NCBI GenBank assembly: GCA_022575985.1
Contig: JAKSXM010000007.1
Span: 33,730,501-33,794,500, forward strand
Source: Anagrus nilaparvatae
Lineage: Eukaryota; Arthropoda; Insecta; Hymenoptera; Mymaridae
Direction of reading: 5' to 3'
DNA: 64,000 nucleotides
Every line of letters starts with the position of its first letter. Within the stretch, counting starts at the first letter, position 1. The notes under the pieces are model-generated. The model did not search any database. It was given only the letters and a program-made list of their open reading frames with translations, and was not told the origin of the DNA. Position numbers and translations under genes: made by a program. Positions 54,190 to 64,000 of this stretch are shown piece by piece.

Positions 54190-54393
54190 GCGCCCTTGGT
54201 ATACCCGTGGCATCAAAAGTTTGGGCCACGCGGGTGAGTTGATTTTTTTACTTTTTCTAAATTTGTTTTGGTTCATCACATAAAAGTGCAGGGTTCATAT
54301 AAGGCCTAATATTGAGAAAAAGTAATAAAATCTCAATTTTTTACTCGCCTACTCGATTCAATTTTCTGAAGCCATGGGTACACGCAAGGGTGC
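54190..54393. mobile_element. ~204-bp MITE with GCRCCCTTG inverted ends
   Basis: Left GCGCCCTTGGTATACCCGTG and the reverse complement of the right end, GCACCCTTGCGTGTACCCAT, align with few changes. The interior is non-coding. No target duplication was determined. Confidence 0.6.
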
Positions 54394-54399
54394 TGGTCC

Positions 54400-56320
54400 C
54401 CCACGTTTATACTGGATGGTTTGTAATATATTTATGAAATTTCAGGCCTCATAGAAATCCTGCACATTTTCCAAATTTTCTATATTGATCTTGTGCTAAG
54501 GATTTATTCCGATGAAGCTTATAATTAAGACGATTCCAAACGTAGTGTTTTTAAGACGGTTTCTCGCCCGCTTTTTAAAACAGTTTAAAAATTTTAAAAA
54601 TCTAAATGCTATTCAAAAATTTTTCAAGTTATATAACGGTAGTTCTTAGCTATTTTTAACCAAGTCTAAGGTCGTCTTGAATTTAAAAAATAAAATATAA
54701 AAAAAAATAATAAAATCGTTTGATACAATCGTTTGAAAGAAAGAATTACATAAGTAGAACAACCAGAAGTGTTTTGTTTAATTTTTGAGGTTGCAGCGTT
54801 TTATTGAAAATTACCGAAAAACCCTTATAAGATTGAGCCAACATGTAAATTTACGTTTCTAGCCCCAAAATTCCCTTTTGAATGAATGCAGGGCTGTTTG
54901 CATGTCTTTACAACATATAAAAGTATGTTTTCCGGTGAAATTAGCTTTTTAAAACGCTTTGTGCACTTTGTAAACATTTGTAAAGCTAAAATTAAAATTT
55001 CCATGTTATATGAATAGGAAAATTCAAGTGCTCGGTGGCATTGATTTTTAAAATCAAAAACCAAAATCCTTAGAGCTGTGGGGTTTTCATGAAGACAGCA
55101 ACCGAAAAAATGGGGGAGTCAAAAAAATCTCGAAAAAAATAAAATAAGACAAACTTTATTTTATTTAATCGTTAGATTTTAGCTCCTTACTTTGTTATTT
55201 TTTTTTATAGCATTACAGAGGGCCGCCAGGGTGTCTACTAAACCCAGTTGGCACAATTTTTATTTTGAATTCAATTCAATATGAATTCCGAAAATGAGAG
55301 TATAAATGAGTTCAAAACGAGTTCAAAGCGAGTTCAATATGAATTCAAAAAAGTTCAGAATGAGCACAAAAGAATTATTTTAATAATTTAATCTTAGTAG
55401 CTTAATAATATTTATACCCTTAACAGGGCTAATTAAACACTTAGGGGGGAGAAATATGGCGGAGGCCTAATTAACTCATTAACGCCGGGGCGGAGAGTTT
55501 TGGAAGTGAGCAAAAATAAATATATACCCTTATACATTAGTTTTCACCTACAACTCTTAAATATACCCTAAAAACGAGGGTGAAAGGGGCTGGTCAGGCA
55601 TTATTAAAAAATGATTGAAAAAAATAATTGAAAAAAGTAACCAATTTTATTGAAAAATGTTTGAAAATAGTATTTTACCCTTAAAAGGTGGATAGAGGTG
55701 GTACTCTAGTCAAAATACGGGTTTGGTTGTATTATCACTGGCGAACATGAAAATCGCGGTTAGTTGGCAGAGAAAATAGGGCTTCGCCCTTAAATCTGCA
55801 AAAATTACCCCCAAAAAGAGTTTTTTTTTACATATTCGCACTTTGAACGCTCTGATTCGAACCATACGGGTTTTTTTTGGTTACTGATAAAGAATTTTGA
55901 CTTTCATAAATAATTTAAATTTCTCCCCTAAATTGGCTAAAACTACCCCCGGATAAGGGGTGTTTTTGCTATTTTCGTACTTTTAGCATCCAGGATATGC
56001 CTGTATAGGTTTTTTGGGTCGCTAATCAAGAATTTCGGTTCTTTTTTCATTAATATTCAATATTTCACACTTAAAATAGCTATAGGGTCTCCTGAGGCAG
56101 GAAATACTTGTCCTAAAATTCAAACCGTAGCTCTCGAGGAGAACCGCCCCAATTTGGGGGTTGTTGGGGGGTAAATTAAAAAATTTTTTTTAATTAAACA
56201 TTTTTTACATGATATTAGACTATACAAAACGACGAACAAGTGAGGAACACAAAACATTTTGCTCGCCTCATAGTTTTTTTTTGAGTTGAAAGGCTCAAAA
56301 TCAGTTTTTTTCAATAAATT
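54400..56320. other. No gene seen; dispersed diverged repeats
   Basis: Scraps with CTACCCCC/GGGGT motifs (55920-55975), GAGTTCAA-rich text near 55310-55370, and short frames without recognisable domains (54825-55064, 56120-56323). Confidence 0.35.
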
Positions 56321-56329
56321 CATGTTTAT

Positions 56330-56590
56330 TGGTCCACCATATTGGAAAATCGGAAAATTTTTTTTAATGAAAAATGAAAAATTACGCCTCCTGGATATCA
56401 GGTTTCCATCTTACGGTTCATTTTAAAATCTAAAGTATTCCAGGAAATGACAGAAATTTCAGGGAGTTAACTCCCAGCCCCTGCCAGTTCACTCTTTAAA
56501 TCAGGGCATGTTAACTCTTTAATTTAAGAAGTTAACTCCCTGATTTAGTGATTTATAACTCTCTGAGCCAGAGAGTAGCACTGCTGGTGA
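56330..56590 (-). repeat. Inverted end module paired with 52606-52740
   Basis: Starts with ACCATATTGGAAAATCGG (one minus-strand unit of the AAGATGGCGG family), then ATTACGCCTCCTGGATATCA (inverse of TGATATCCTTGAGGCGTAAT at 52677), then repeated GTTAACTC motifs to 56545. Confidence 0.65.
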
Positions 56591-56599
56591 AGTTTGTTA

Positions 56600-58990
56600 G
56601 GGTAAACGAACAAATACAAAAAAAATATAAAGAGACATGGAAAATTAGAATTTTTTAAATCTATTGCTATGAACTCGTTTATACTAAGGCCTAAAGATTT
56701 TCATAGTAGTATAGAAGTTATATGAAATTTCCTGGAGAATCGAAATTTAAACTTATTGGACTCGTACGAGGTCATTTAGTGCGGGAAAATTCATAAAAAA
56801 TGTTGCAAATGATGAAAATCCGACTTTTGTATTTGAGGCATTTGGTGTGAGCTCGTTTACATTAAAGCCTAAAAAATATTTAAATAAAGAAAGTATTTAA
56901 AATTTCCCTAGGAATCCGAATTTTTCCTTATTTAAATCATTCTAGAGTCTTTAAGTCATTTAGAGCGGGAAAATTCAAAAATCTGAAAAAAATGAGAAAA
57001 ATTGAGGAAAATTTACGATTTTTCAATTATTTTAGGGTCTAGGAAATTCGATCGCATCTAGGTTGATATGGCATCCGAAAATATATATAAAAACATGCTT
57101 TTTCTGAGAAGCTTAATAAAAAACTCGGATATACAATTTTTCTGTAGCTTCCGTAAAGTACCCTGTGAATTTATCGATTTTTCGGCTCCCCGTGTAGGAA
57201 TTTTCAAAAACTAATGGCAGGACTGGATTTCTGAGGAAATTTTACTATAGTACTTCTTTTTTCATAATTTTCAATCGTTTCCAGAAGGAATGGCATATAA
57301 AAGAAGAATGGGTGGCTGAGGAAAGATGAAAACGTGTTTTTTTTCAAAAATTCGCCCTGGGCGAATCTAAGGGCTAAAATTTGGGGACATAATCCATTTT
57401 GGATAGGTAATTGGCAAAAAAAACTTTTTAGCCGGTTTCAGCGACCCGACTTGGAAACTTTTGCTGAATTCACTAAGAATCACTCAATTAAAAAACGAAA
57501 AATTTAAGTCATGAAGTGAGATCCGAAAACGCCCGATTAAATCCGAAAGGCCCGTGTTACTAGTGACGTCACAGTCCAGATTTTTTAATTGTTTATTATG
57601 GAGAATAAATTGAAAACAAATATTTATCAAGTAAATTTCTATTAAAATAAAAAGATTGGGACTAAAAAGTTTATTTAAAGTCATTTTGTATCTAAGTGGT
57701 AAAAAAAAGTAAAGTAGTTGCTCAAAAGTCAACGAAAACAATATTCTCAACTATGCTATTACAGCCTTAATAATATTACCATATATAATATTATTGTAGG
57801 ATATATATCAATTTATGGTATCAAATGAGTTTTTAAAAAAATATCTATTTTTTATCAGTTATTTTTAAAAAAGAAAATAAGTCCAAAAAAAATTTCACTC
57901 CTCAAGTTCAAAGTTTTTATTAATATTTTTCATTCCTATATACAACTTTGTAAATTACTTTATATAAATAATAACAGATATGTACAATCATCATAAGTAT
58001 AAAAGATAATTTTATTTTGTTTACAGTAACATTTTTGCTTTGTGTCGCATTAAAATTATTTGACTTTTTTCAAATGTAAACTAAACTTAAAACAAAACTA
58101 GAAATAATGTCAAGATTATATAACTTTATTACACTGTTCATAATATTTTAATAAATTAAATATTATTTAAACAGTTTTAAACCAACAAGTTTAAAATTAT
58201 CACTTGGACAAAGTAAAAGTTGACACATTTGTCATTACCAAAATGGTCATTACAGGTGAAAATAATAAAATACATAACATTATATCTTCTTTTTCAAAGA
58301 TTTTTTTTTCTTTTTGCTCAATTAAACGATAATATACTAATTATAACAATCTTAACCTTTTCTGTAGTGATCTCCATGAAAAAATTATAATCATTTTGTA
58401 TCTGATGAATTGATATCTTGTATTATATCCATGGTATTTTATAAAATCATAATTTACTTGTGTAAAACTCTCTTTTAAAAAATTGCATTATTAGGATTAG
58501 GTAACAAATGTGCACTTTTTATTAAAATCTGATTCTTTAAAAAATTCCAACGTTAAATAATTTTGGAGTTTCTGTGTTACATTTTGTTCGAAGAAAATCT
58601 TTCATATCTTCATCAATGCAATGCATGCAGCAACCTAAAATACATTAGTTTATTAAAATTAGTTTAGTTAAAAAAATCATTAAAATATACATAGCAAGTG
58701 TGCAGTTTGATTTGTACATACTCACTGTATTTTTTCAGGATTAGATATTGATATGATAAATAAAATCCATTGAAACAGATGGTCCAGCCTGAATAAGATA
58801 TAGCTGAATCTGGCTGAATCTTGAATGGTTTATATTTTTATCTTCTCCAACCTTCTGCTGTAATTTTTGTTTAGGCTTTTATTCATTATTTTCAAGCTAA
58901 CATAACCTCCATCCACTCCATCAGTATACATTTTTTAATAAAATACAGATCTATAGGCATATTAGAAATATTGTTTTACATATATCTATA
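56600..58990. other. No gene seen
   Basis: A/T-rich sequence without a credible coding frame. A short palindrome TTCGCCCTGGGCGAA lies at 57350. The frame at 57484-57750 has no recognisable domain. Confidence 0.35.
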
Positions 58991-59009
58991 ACTCTAAAGG
59001 AGAAATATC

Positions 59010-60120
59010 ATAAGAATTGTTCCTCGATTTATTCGTGTTTTGATTGGTCGCGTTGATTTTGTCATACGCATGAATTATATTTTTTATTGGGTGCTAGCGG
59101 TATAGAACACAAGAAGTTGTCTGTCACATATTTTCTCGCGCATTATTTAATTTTTATTATTACTTAATCTTTTAAAATAATTAATTTTGGGTATTTTTTA
59201 TTATAATTAAATATAAATAAGAAATATAATAATTTTCTCATTTTATTATACAATCTTCTAAAAATTTCGTCTTCGATTTTATCTAATTAATCGATTCATT
59301 TTTGCTCTGTAGTGTTAGCCGCGTGCTGAATAAAAAATTTGTAATAATTTTAAACAGTTTTTTTAATTTATTATTATAAACTCTCAAAATAATTATATAT
59401 TTTAATTATAAATTTTAAAACGATTAAACTGCAATAAAACATTACATCTGTAGATGCGACATAAATAATATATGAAAACTCATTCGAGTATTTCGTCATC
59501 CTATTATAAAATTTCGCTGTCCAGGACAAAAGAAAAATTAATGTCAAGGGATAAAAATGGTTCTGGCCCGAGGTGCGTAGCACCGATGGACAGTAATCAA
59601 TATTTGCATTCAGGTACGATATATATTTTTTTCTTGAGATAAATTTTGAAAATAAAAATAATATTGGTTTTTATTTATGATAATATACGAAAAGTCATTG
59701 GAGCATTTCGTCATCCAATTGTAAAATATTGCCGTCCAGGACAAAAGAAAAATTTATTTTGAGGGATAGTAATCAGTAATTGCATTCAAATACGGTATTA
59801 AATATTTTTTTTCTTGAGATAAATTTTATCTCTAAAAAACTCATGTGACATAATTTTTCGTCTAATTTATTCGTGTTGTGATTGGTTGCGCTGATTTTTC
59901 ATTATTTATTTCATTAGTTCTAATTTTTATTATCTTTCAAAATAATTAATTATTAATAAAATTTTGTTTAAAAAATACGTAAATAAGAAATACAATAATT
60001 ATTTTATTATACAATCTCCTAAAAATTTCGTCATCTTTATTTATTTGGTCGTTTCAGTGATAGCGGCGCGCTGTATACAATTTTCTATACAATTTTAAAT
60101 ATTAATTTTTTAATTTATAG
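59010..60120. repeat. ~830-bp diverged tandem duplication
   Basis: TTTATTCGTGTTTTGATTGG (59025) recurs as TTTATTCGTGTTGTGATTGG (59859); AATCTTCTAAAAATTTCGTC recurs near 60006; and GTCCAGGACAAAAGAAAAAT occurs at 59519 and 59735. Confidence 0.65.
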
Positions 60121-60205
60121 TAATATAAACTGTAAAAATAATTATAAACTTTAATGAAAAATAATTGAAATAATAACAACCTTTACGAGCAAGTTCTTGA
60201 TTTAA

Positions 60206-60263
60206 TTTATTAAGATATTGATAAGGTCCAAGCTTTCGACTCACATGAAGTCTTTATCAAGGC
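60206..60263 (-). other. Decayed hammerhead-ribozyme-like motif in the Penelope-like element tail
   Basis: Minus strand reads TTGATAAA, a GACT/AGTC stem with loop TCATGTG, then GAAA, flanked by AGC ... GCT. The hammerhead core is CTGATGA ... GAAA; here two core bases differ, so catalysis is unlikely. Penelope-like elements are known to carry hammerheads in their terminal repeats, and the position downstream of the GIY-YIG gene fits. Confidence 0.4.
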
Positions 60264-60672
60264 TAAAATATACAATTATAATAAAATACTATGAAAATTT
60301 AAAAATAAAAATAATTAAAAAACTTACAATATGATGTTAAATAGTTAAATTAAATATCAGAAAATTTTAACATTAATAAAAAACTTTTCTTAATCCTAAT
60401 CATTACATTATATTTAATTAAAAATACTGTATAAAAAGTCACTTTATAATCAAAAACATTAAATAAATTACAAATTAAAAAACAAAAAGTTAGATCAATC
60501 TTAGTATGTATTGATGATGATTTTTTCTGCTATTATTGTTGTCTGAAAATCAGCTGATAATTTAAAATGTATCAAAAAGCATATATGTGTAGACATCTAC
60601 ATTTCAGGATGTTAATTAAAAATCATAATACAAAATGATGATAAAGTAGAATATCAATATAGCAACAAATAT

Positions 60673-61700
60673 TCATAAACTTTTTCTCATTTTATGGATG
60701 TTAGAAAAATGTGGTTTAAACATTTTTTCAGAGTCTCCTTGCTCATTTATGGTGTTTCTGTAAATATTGATGTATAAAATTTCACTAGTGTTCCTCTTGT
60801 GGTAATTTGACTCATGATCAAGAATTTTAAACTTTTGCCAAGAAAAATTATGTCTGGTCTCTTTAAAATGTGTTAAAACAACTTTATCTTTACTAGTGTT
60901 TTTTTGTTGTTTTTCTTGATCATCATTGTTTTTAGTATAATTTGGGGATTTTTCAATAACAACACGTCTTAGTGGTCTCTTACGGGGTATGTCAGTTTCA
61001 TTTTGGTTTTTTTCTTTTTCTTTTTTTATCAATGCATCAGTGGGTGTTTTCTGCTCACCAAGTCTTATGCCCACTTCTCTTTTGGTTTCACCAACATAAG
61101 TAGCTGGACATTCTGAGCAATCTAATTTATAGACAACGCCAGTTTGTTTTTCTTTAGGAATTTTATCCTTAGCTTTTATTATTATGCTGTTGTCACTTAA
61201 ATTATTTACAATTTTTGGTATAGCAAGTATATTGTGTCTCTTGCAGCATTTGTTCATGTCATCATAGAAACCATCAACAAAGGGGACACATAATTTTGGT
61301 TTCTTTATACTAATAGCTTTTTGGATGTCGATAATGTCATTATTGTTTGCTATATTATTTTCCTTCCTGTATTTTATTGTATCTAGCCTTTTCTGAACAT
61401 AATAGTTAATAAACCTCTCAGGATAGTCATTGTTCAGTAGTATATCCTTAACAATAGCTATATTCTCTTTATGAAAACTTTCATTTGATAATAGTATAGC
61501 TTTATCAATTAGACAATATATGATACCTATTTTCTGATGTTTTGTATATCCAGATCTAAAATTTACATACCTTAAAGATGAAATAGGTTTCCTATACCAG
61601 TTATGTAAAATTTTGTTGTCTTTTTTTGCTAATTTAACATCCTCATAGCTTATCGCTATGTGGACGATATTATCACTTGCATTCCTAGGAATAAAATAAT
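60673..61700 (-). pseudogene. Penelope-like element: RT C-terminus and GIY-YIG endonuclease
   Basis: One frame runs from about 61660 to the stop at 60673. It starts DVKLAKKDNKILHNWYRKPI (RT thumb region), then SGYTKHQKIGIIYCLIDKAI, LLSNESFHKEN, NNDYPERFINYYVQKR, a linker, KLCVPFVDGFYDDMNKC, then the endonuclease VVYKLDCSECPATYVGETKR with the 'Y-x9-YVG' GIY-YIG signature, VLTHFKETRHNF and ILYINIYRN. The 3' half is uninterrupted for over 300 codons, so this copy is fairly young. It lacks the RT catalytic boxes, a small upstream part of which lies flipped at 61702-61796. Confidence 0.85.
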
Positions 61701-61701
61701 G

Positions 61702-61796
61702 TTTTTGCTAAATATCTTCAACTCTTATCATCCTAAACTACAGTTTACCCATGAAAATGAGTATGACAACTCCATCAGTTTCTTGGATGTTAATTG
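61702..61796 (+). pseudogene. Inverted 5' piece of the same Penelope-like element
   Basis: Plus-strand frame NIFNSYHPKLQFTHENEYDN, then SISFLDVN and a stop. In Penelope-like proteins FTHE ... SISFLDV directly precedes the KL-x-KK-x-NK ... NWYRKP segment, which here starts on the minus strand at about 61655. The two pieces are therefore consecutive in the protein but opposite in orientation. Confidence 0.75.
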
Positions 61797-61869
61797 AAAT
61801 ATCTCGAGACTATCGAAAATTTTTTCCATCGCACTTCCTATTATTCGATTCGGCACTAATTTTTACGTA

Positions 61870-62530
61870 TTCTCTGAAATTTTTTTTCAAAACGGAGGTA
61901 TCTTTAAAATTTTATAAAATCTTTTTGAAGTTGGTAAAAAAATTTTTTTCATTTTTTTATTCTTTATGGTATTTTTAATCATGTATATGTAGGTCTGTGT
62001 GTATATTATAATATAATTTATATTCAATATTTAAAATGTAATTTATGCGTACTAAGTTAAATTTTTATTAAAAACGTACGTTTCTTTAAAATTAAAAAAA
62101 AAAAATTGATGGAGTTGAAATAATGTTTGGTTTTAAAAAATAATTATAATAAAAAATAAGACAAATTCAAGAAAATAATAATATATTATAATTTTTTTTG
62201 TTAAATAATAAAAGAAATTACATAAAACCGGTGTTAAAATAAAAAAATGTTTACTATTTTTGGGAAAAATTAAATTTTTTGAAAATTTTGTTAAAAAGTG
62301 AAATATCTGAAAAATATGATAAAATTTTAATATACTATATTATATGTCTATCTCTTTTAATAAAATTTTTTTTCTTCATTTTTTTATTTTTTATGGTATT
62401 TTTAATAATTTATTTGTATGCCTGTGTCTATCTATTTCATCACGAGGCTCAAAGCAATGAAAGAAATTACAGGAAACCGGTGTCAAAATAAAGTTAAAAT
62501 AAAAAAATTTTTACTATTTTTGGAAAAAAT
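61870..62530 (+). repeat. Diverged ~430-bp repeats with GAAACCGGTGT motif; further copy at 63655-64000
   Basis: TTTATGGTATTTTTAAT recurs at 61962 and 62390; AAACCGGTGT at 62226, 62475 and 63858; TTAAAAAGTGAAATA at 62290 and 63679, with a TTAAAAAGTGATATA variant at 63984. These look like pieces of one A/T-rich element family, cut off by the window end. Confidence 0.6.
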
Positions 62531-62604
62531 TATTTTTTATTCTCCGAGTGAATAAAACCACCCTTTTTAACGCGTTTTTGAAGGAGAAAGTGAGGATTTG
62601 TATC

Positions 62605-62695
62605 CCTCTCTATTCTCTCTTCTATTTTTTCTCTCTAGGGAGGAAAGTATTTATTTTCCTCCCTAGAGAAGAAAACAGAAGAGGGAATTGAGAGG
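62605..62695. ncRNA. Pre-miRNA-sized hairpin candidate
   Basis: Arms about 62605-62646 and 62655-62695, pyrimidine-rich CTCTCTATTCTCTCTTCTAT on the left and its imperfect complement on the right. The inner CTCTAGGGAGGAAA/TTTTCCTCCCTAGAG stem is perfect and the loop is ~8 nt. Low complexity lowers confidence in a real RNA gene. Confidence 0.3.
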
Positions 62696-63513
62696 AGACT
62701 CGACCCACTCTTCCTACATCCTGTTACCCCTCCCTATCTAGTCGACCTTGATTCTTTGTTATAGAAGACAAATTGTGAGGTGACGCTCATTAATATTCAA
62801 ATAGGAATTTTTATGAAATAGTTGCGTTATTAATCCTATATAAATTTTTTTTATTTAATAAATGCAATAATTAACTTTTATATTAATAAACGATGAAAAG
62901 TGAGCATATATGTACGCATCTTTTATTTTGTTATAGCTAAATTAATAAACAAAATAAAAGATGTGTACCACGTGCTCACGCATTTATGTATATTATAAAT
63001 TAAAACACTTTTATTTATTCATAAAACAATTAATAAATTATTTATTAATGTGTAAATAAATTTGCGCAGGGTTAAATTTATTTACCATATAAAATAAATT
63101 AAATTAAACAACTATTTAGTAAAAATGCCATTTTGAATTATAATAAAACGCACCTTTTATAAAAATTACACCTTTCTATAGAAGAATCTACGATCGACTG
63201 AATATTTTTTGAATATGAAGCGTTGTCACCGTTGGGAGATATGAAAGTTACATTACTTTCACCTAAGTGTCTCTTTCTTTCATATATAAATTAATGTTTT
63301 TTGGATAAAAGTCGGGGAGTAGAGATTTTACTATTATTTTGGTTATTTGAAAGAAGTAGGGATTTATTATTCATCAATACTTGTTTTTTTTTTTTTAAAT
63401 TTTATTCATTTTTTTTCTTTCTATATTATATTTGTATTATATGTATATATGTTCCCATTTGTTAAAAAGGTGGTTGTACACACTCTTAGAATAAAAAATA
63501 GTATATTGCACAT

Positions 63514-63646
63514 AGGGAAAAAATGCAATTTCAAATCATGGTCGGAGATAGTTACACTCGATATGCAATGACTCGTGTGCACCCTCGTCATTGCACATCT
63601 CGTGCCACTATCTCCAACCTGTTTTGAAATAGCTTATTTTCTCCCC
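63514..63646. ncRNA. Long imperfect hairpin, pre-miRNA-like
   Basis: The left arm contains TCAAATCATGGTCGGAGATA and CTCGATATGCAATGAC; the right arm contains GTCATTGCACATCTCG and ACTATCTCCAACCTGTTTTG, reverse complements with scattered mismatches. The loop is about 14 nt (TCGTGTGCACCCTC). Arms of ~60 nt with mismatches and small bulges suit a miRNA or hairpin-RNA precursor, but an old MITE would look the same. Confidence 0.35.
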
Positions 63647-64000
63647 TTGTATAACAATTTACTATTTTTTGAAAATTTGGTTAAAAAGTGAAATAACTGA
63701 AAAATATAATAAAATTTTAATGTCGCAATTGGTATTACTTGATTCAGTCAATTTTAGAACTATCTATATATACATATCTGAATACTATATACTATACATA
63801 TTTGAACATTTATTTGCCTGTCTGTCTGTACCTTAATGAATCAACCAATTTACATGAAACCGGTGTCATAATAAGAAATAAAAGTATGCGGATAACATAG
63901 GCTATAGTTTTGCGACTCAGCTTTCGTACTTTTGGAGAAATTTTTACTATTTTTGGGATAAATAAAATTTTTTGAATATTTGCTTAAAAAGTGATATATC

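Noticed and set aside
57484..57750. 88-codon minus frame
   Set aside because: Hydrophobic A/T-driven composition, no domain, no flanking gene features.

Overview
The window is a strongly A+T-rich stretch of animal nuclear DNA (about three quarters A/T by eye). The families present point to an arthropod, probably an insect: a Ty3/gypsy-like LTR element, Penelope-like elements with GIY-YIG domains, a Jockey/CR1-like LINE, piggyBac, Tigger/pogo and Mutator-like transposase relics, tRNA-headed SINEs, and many MITE and foldback elements. I could not fix the species. I see no convincing host protein-coding gene. Almost everything interpretable is a mobile element, a relic of one, or a repeat array.

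Layout. 1-3200: 5' part of an LTR retrotransposon on the minus strand (leader, capsid frame, zinc-knuckle frame, start of Pol), with a textbook -1 frameshift heptamer between Gag and Pol. 4153-7448: a long terminal-inverted-repeat element holding a ~150-bp tandem array that was hit by a tRNA-headed SINE with 14-bp target duplications. 7593-8330: a Tigger relic that kept its helix-turn-helix and C-terminal tail but lost its catalytic core, followed by a 25-bp minisatellite. 9470-11580: a Cys-rich coding scrap, a minisatellite, and a Penelope-like relic with a flipped 5' end. 11590-14420: arrays of a ~125-bp repeat carrying a AAGATGGCGGAC core. 14575-16050: LINE reverse transcriptase relic. 16630-18040: piggyBac relic.

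18574-23651 holds three TTAA-flanked non-autonomous elements and, between them, the most striking object of the window: a 3,051-bp element (19446-22496). Its inverted arms are tandem arrays of a 151-bp unit, each unit carries a G-quadruplex-type motif, and a Cys-rich open reading frame lies between the arms. 23791-30178 is a run of large inverted repeats, one with a nearly perfect ~55-bp hairpin at its core, including two TA-flanked elements that each carry a tRNA-like sequence. 35629-36325 is another TTAA element. 36607-38060 is a third TA-flanked, tRNA-bearing element. 42690-43569 is a decayed Mutator-like transposase.

44481-47198 is a 2.7-kb foldback whose arms are built from the same AAGATGGCGGAC repeat. 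47470-49660 holds a 160-bp array and a long inverted repeat. 50015-50333 is a compact hairpin MITE. 52380-56590 contains an LTR-element leader fragment, the AAGATGGCGGAC array again, a second SINE with 14-bp target duplications, and flanking inverted modules. 60200-61796 is a second Penelope-like element with the same flipped 5' structure and a decayed hammerhead-like motif. The right end has two pre-miRNA-sized hairpins.

Together the window reads as nested insertions: SINEs inside arrays inside foldbacks, with retroelements supplying reverse transcription in trans and piggyBac-type machinery probably mobilising the TTAA elements. Most transposase and reverse transcriptase frames are broken, so current activity, if any, would depend on copies elsewhere. 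The Gag/Pol frames at 1-2571 are the best preserved coding region.
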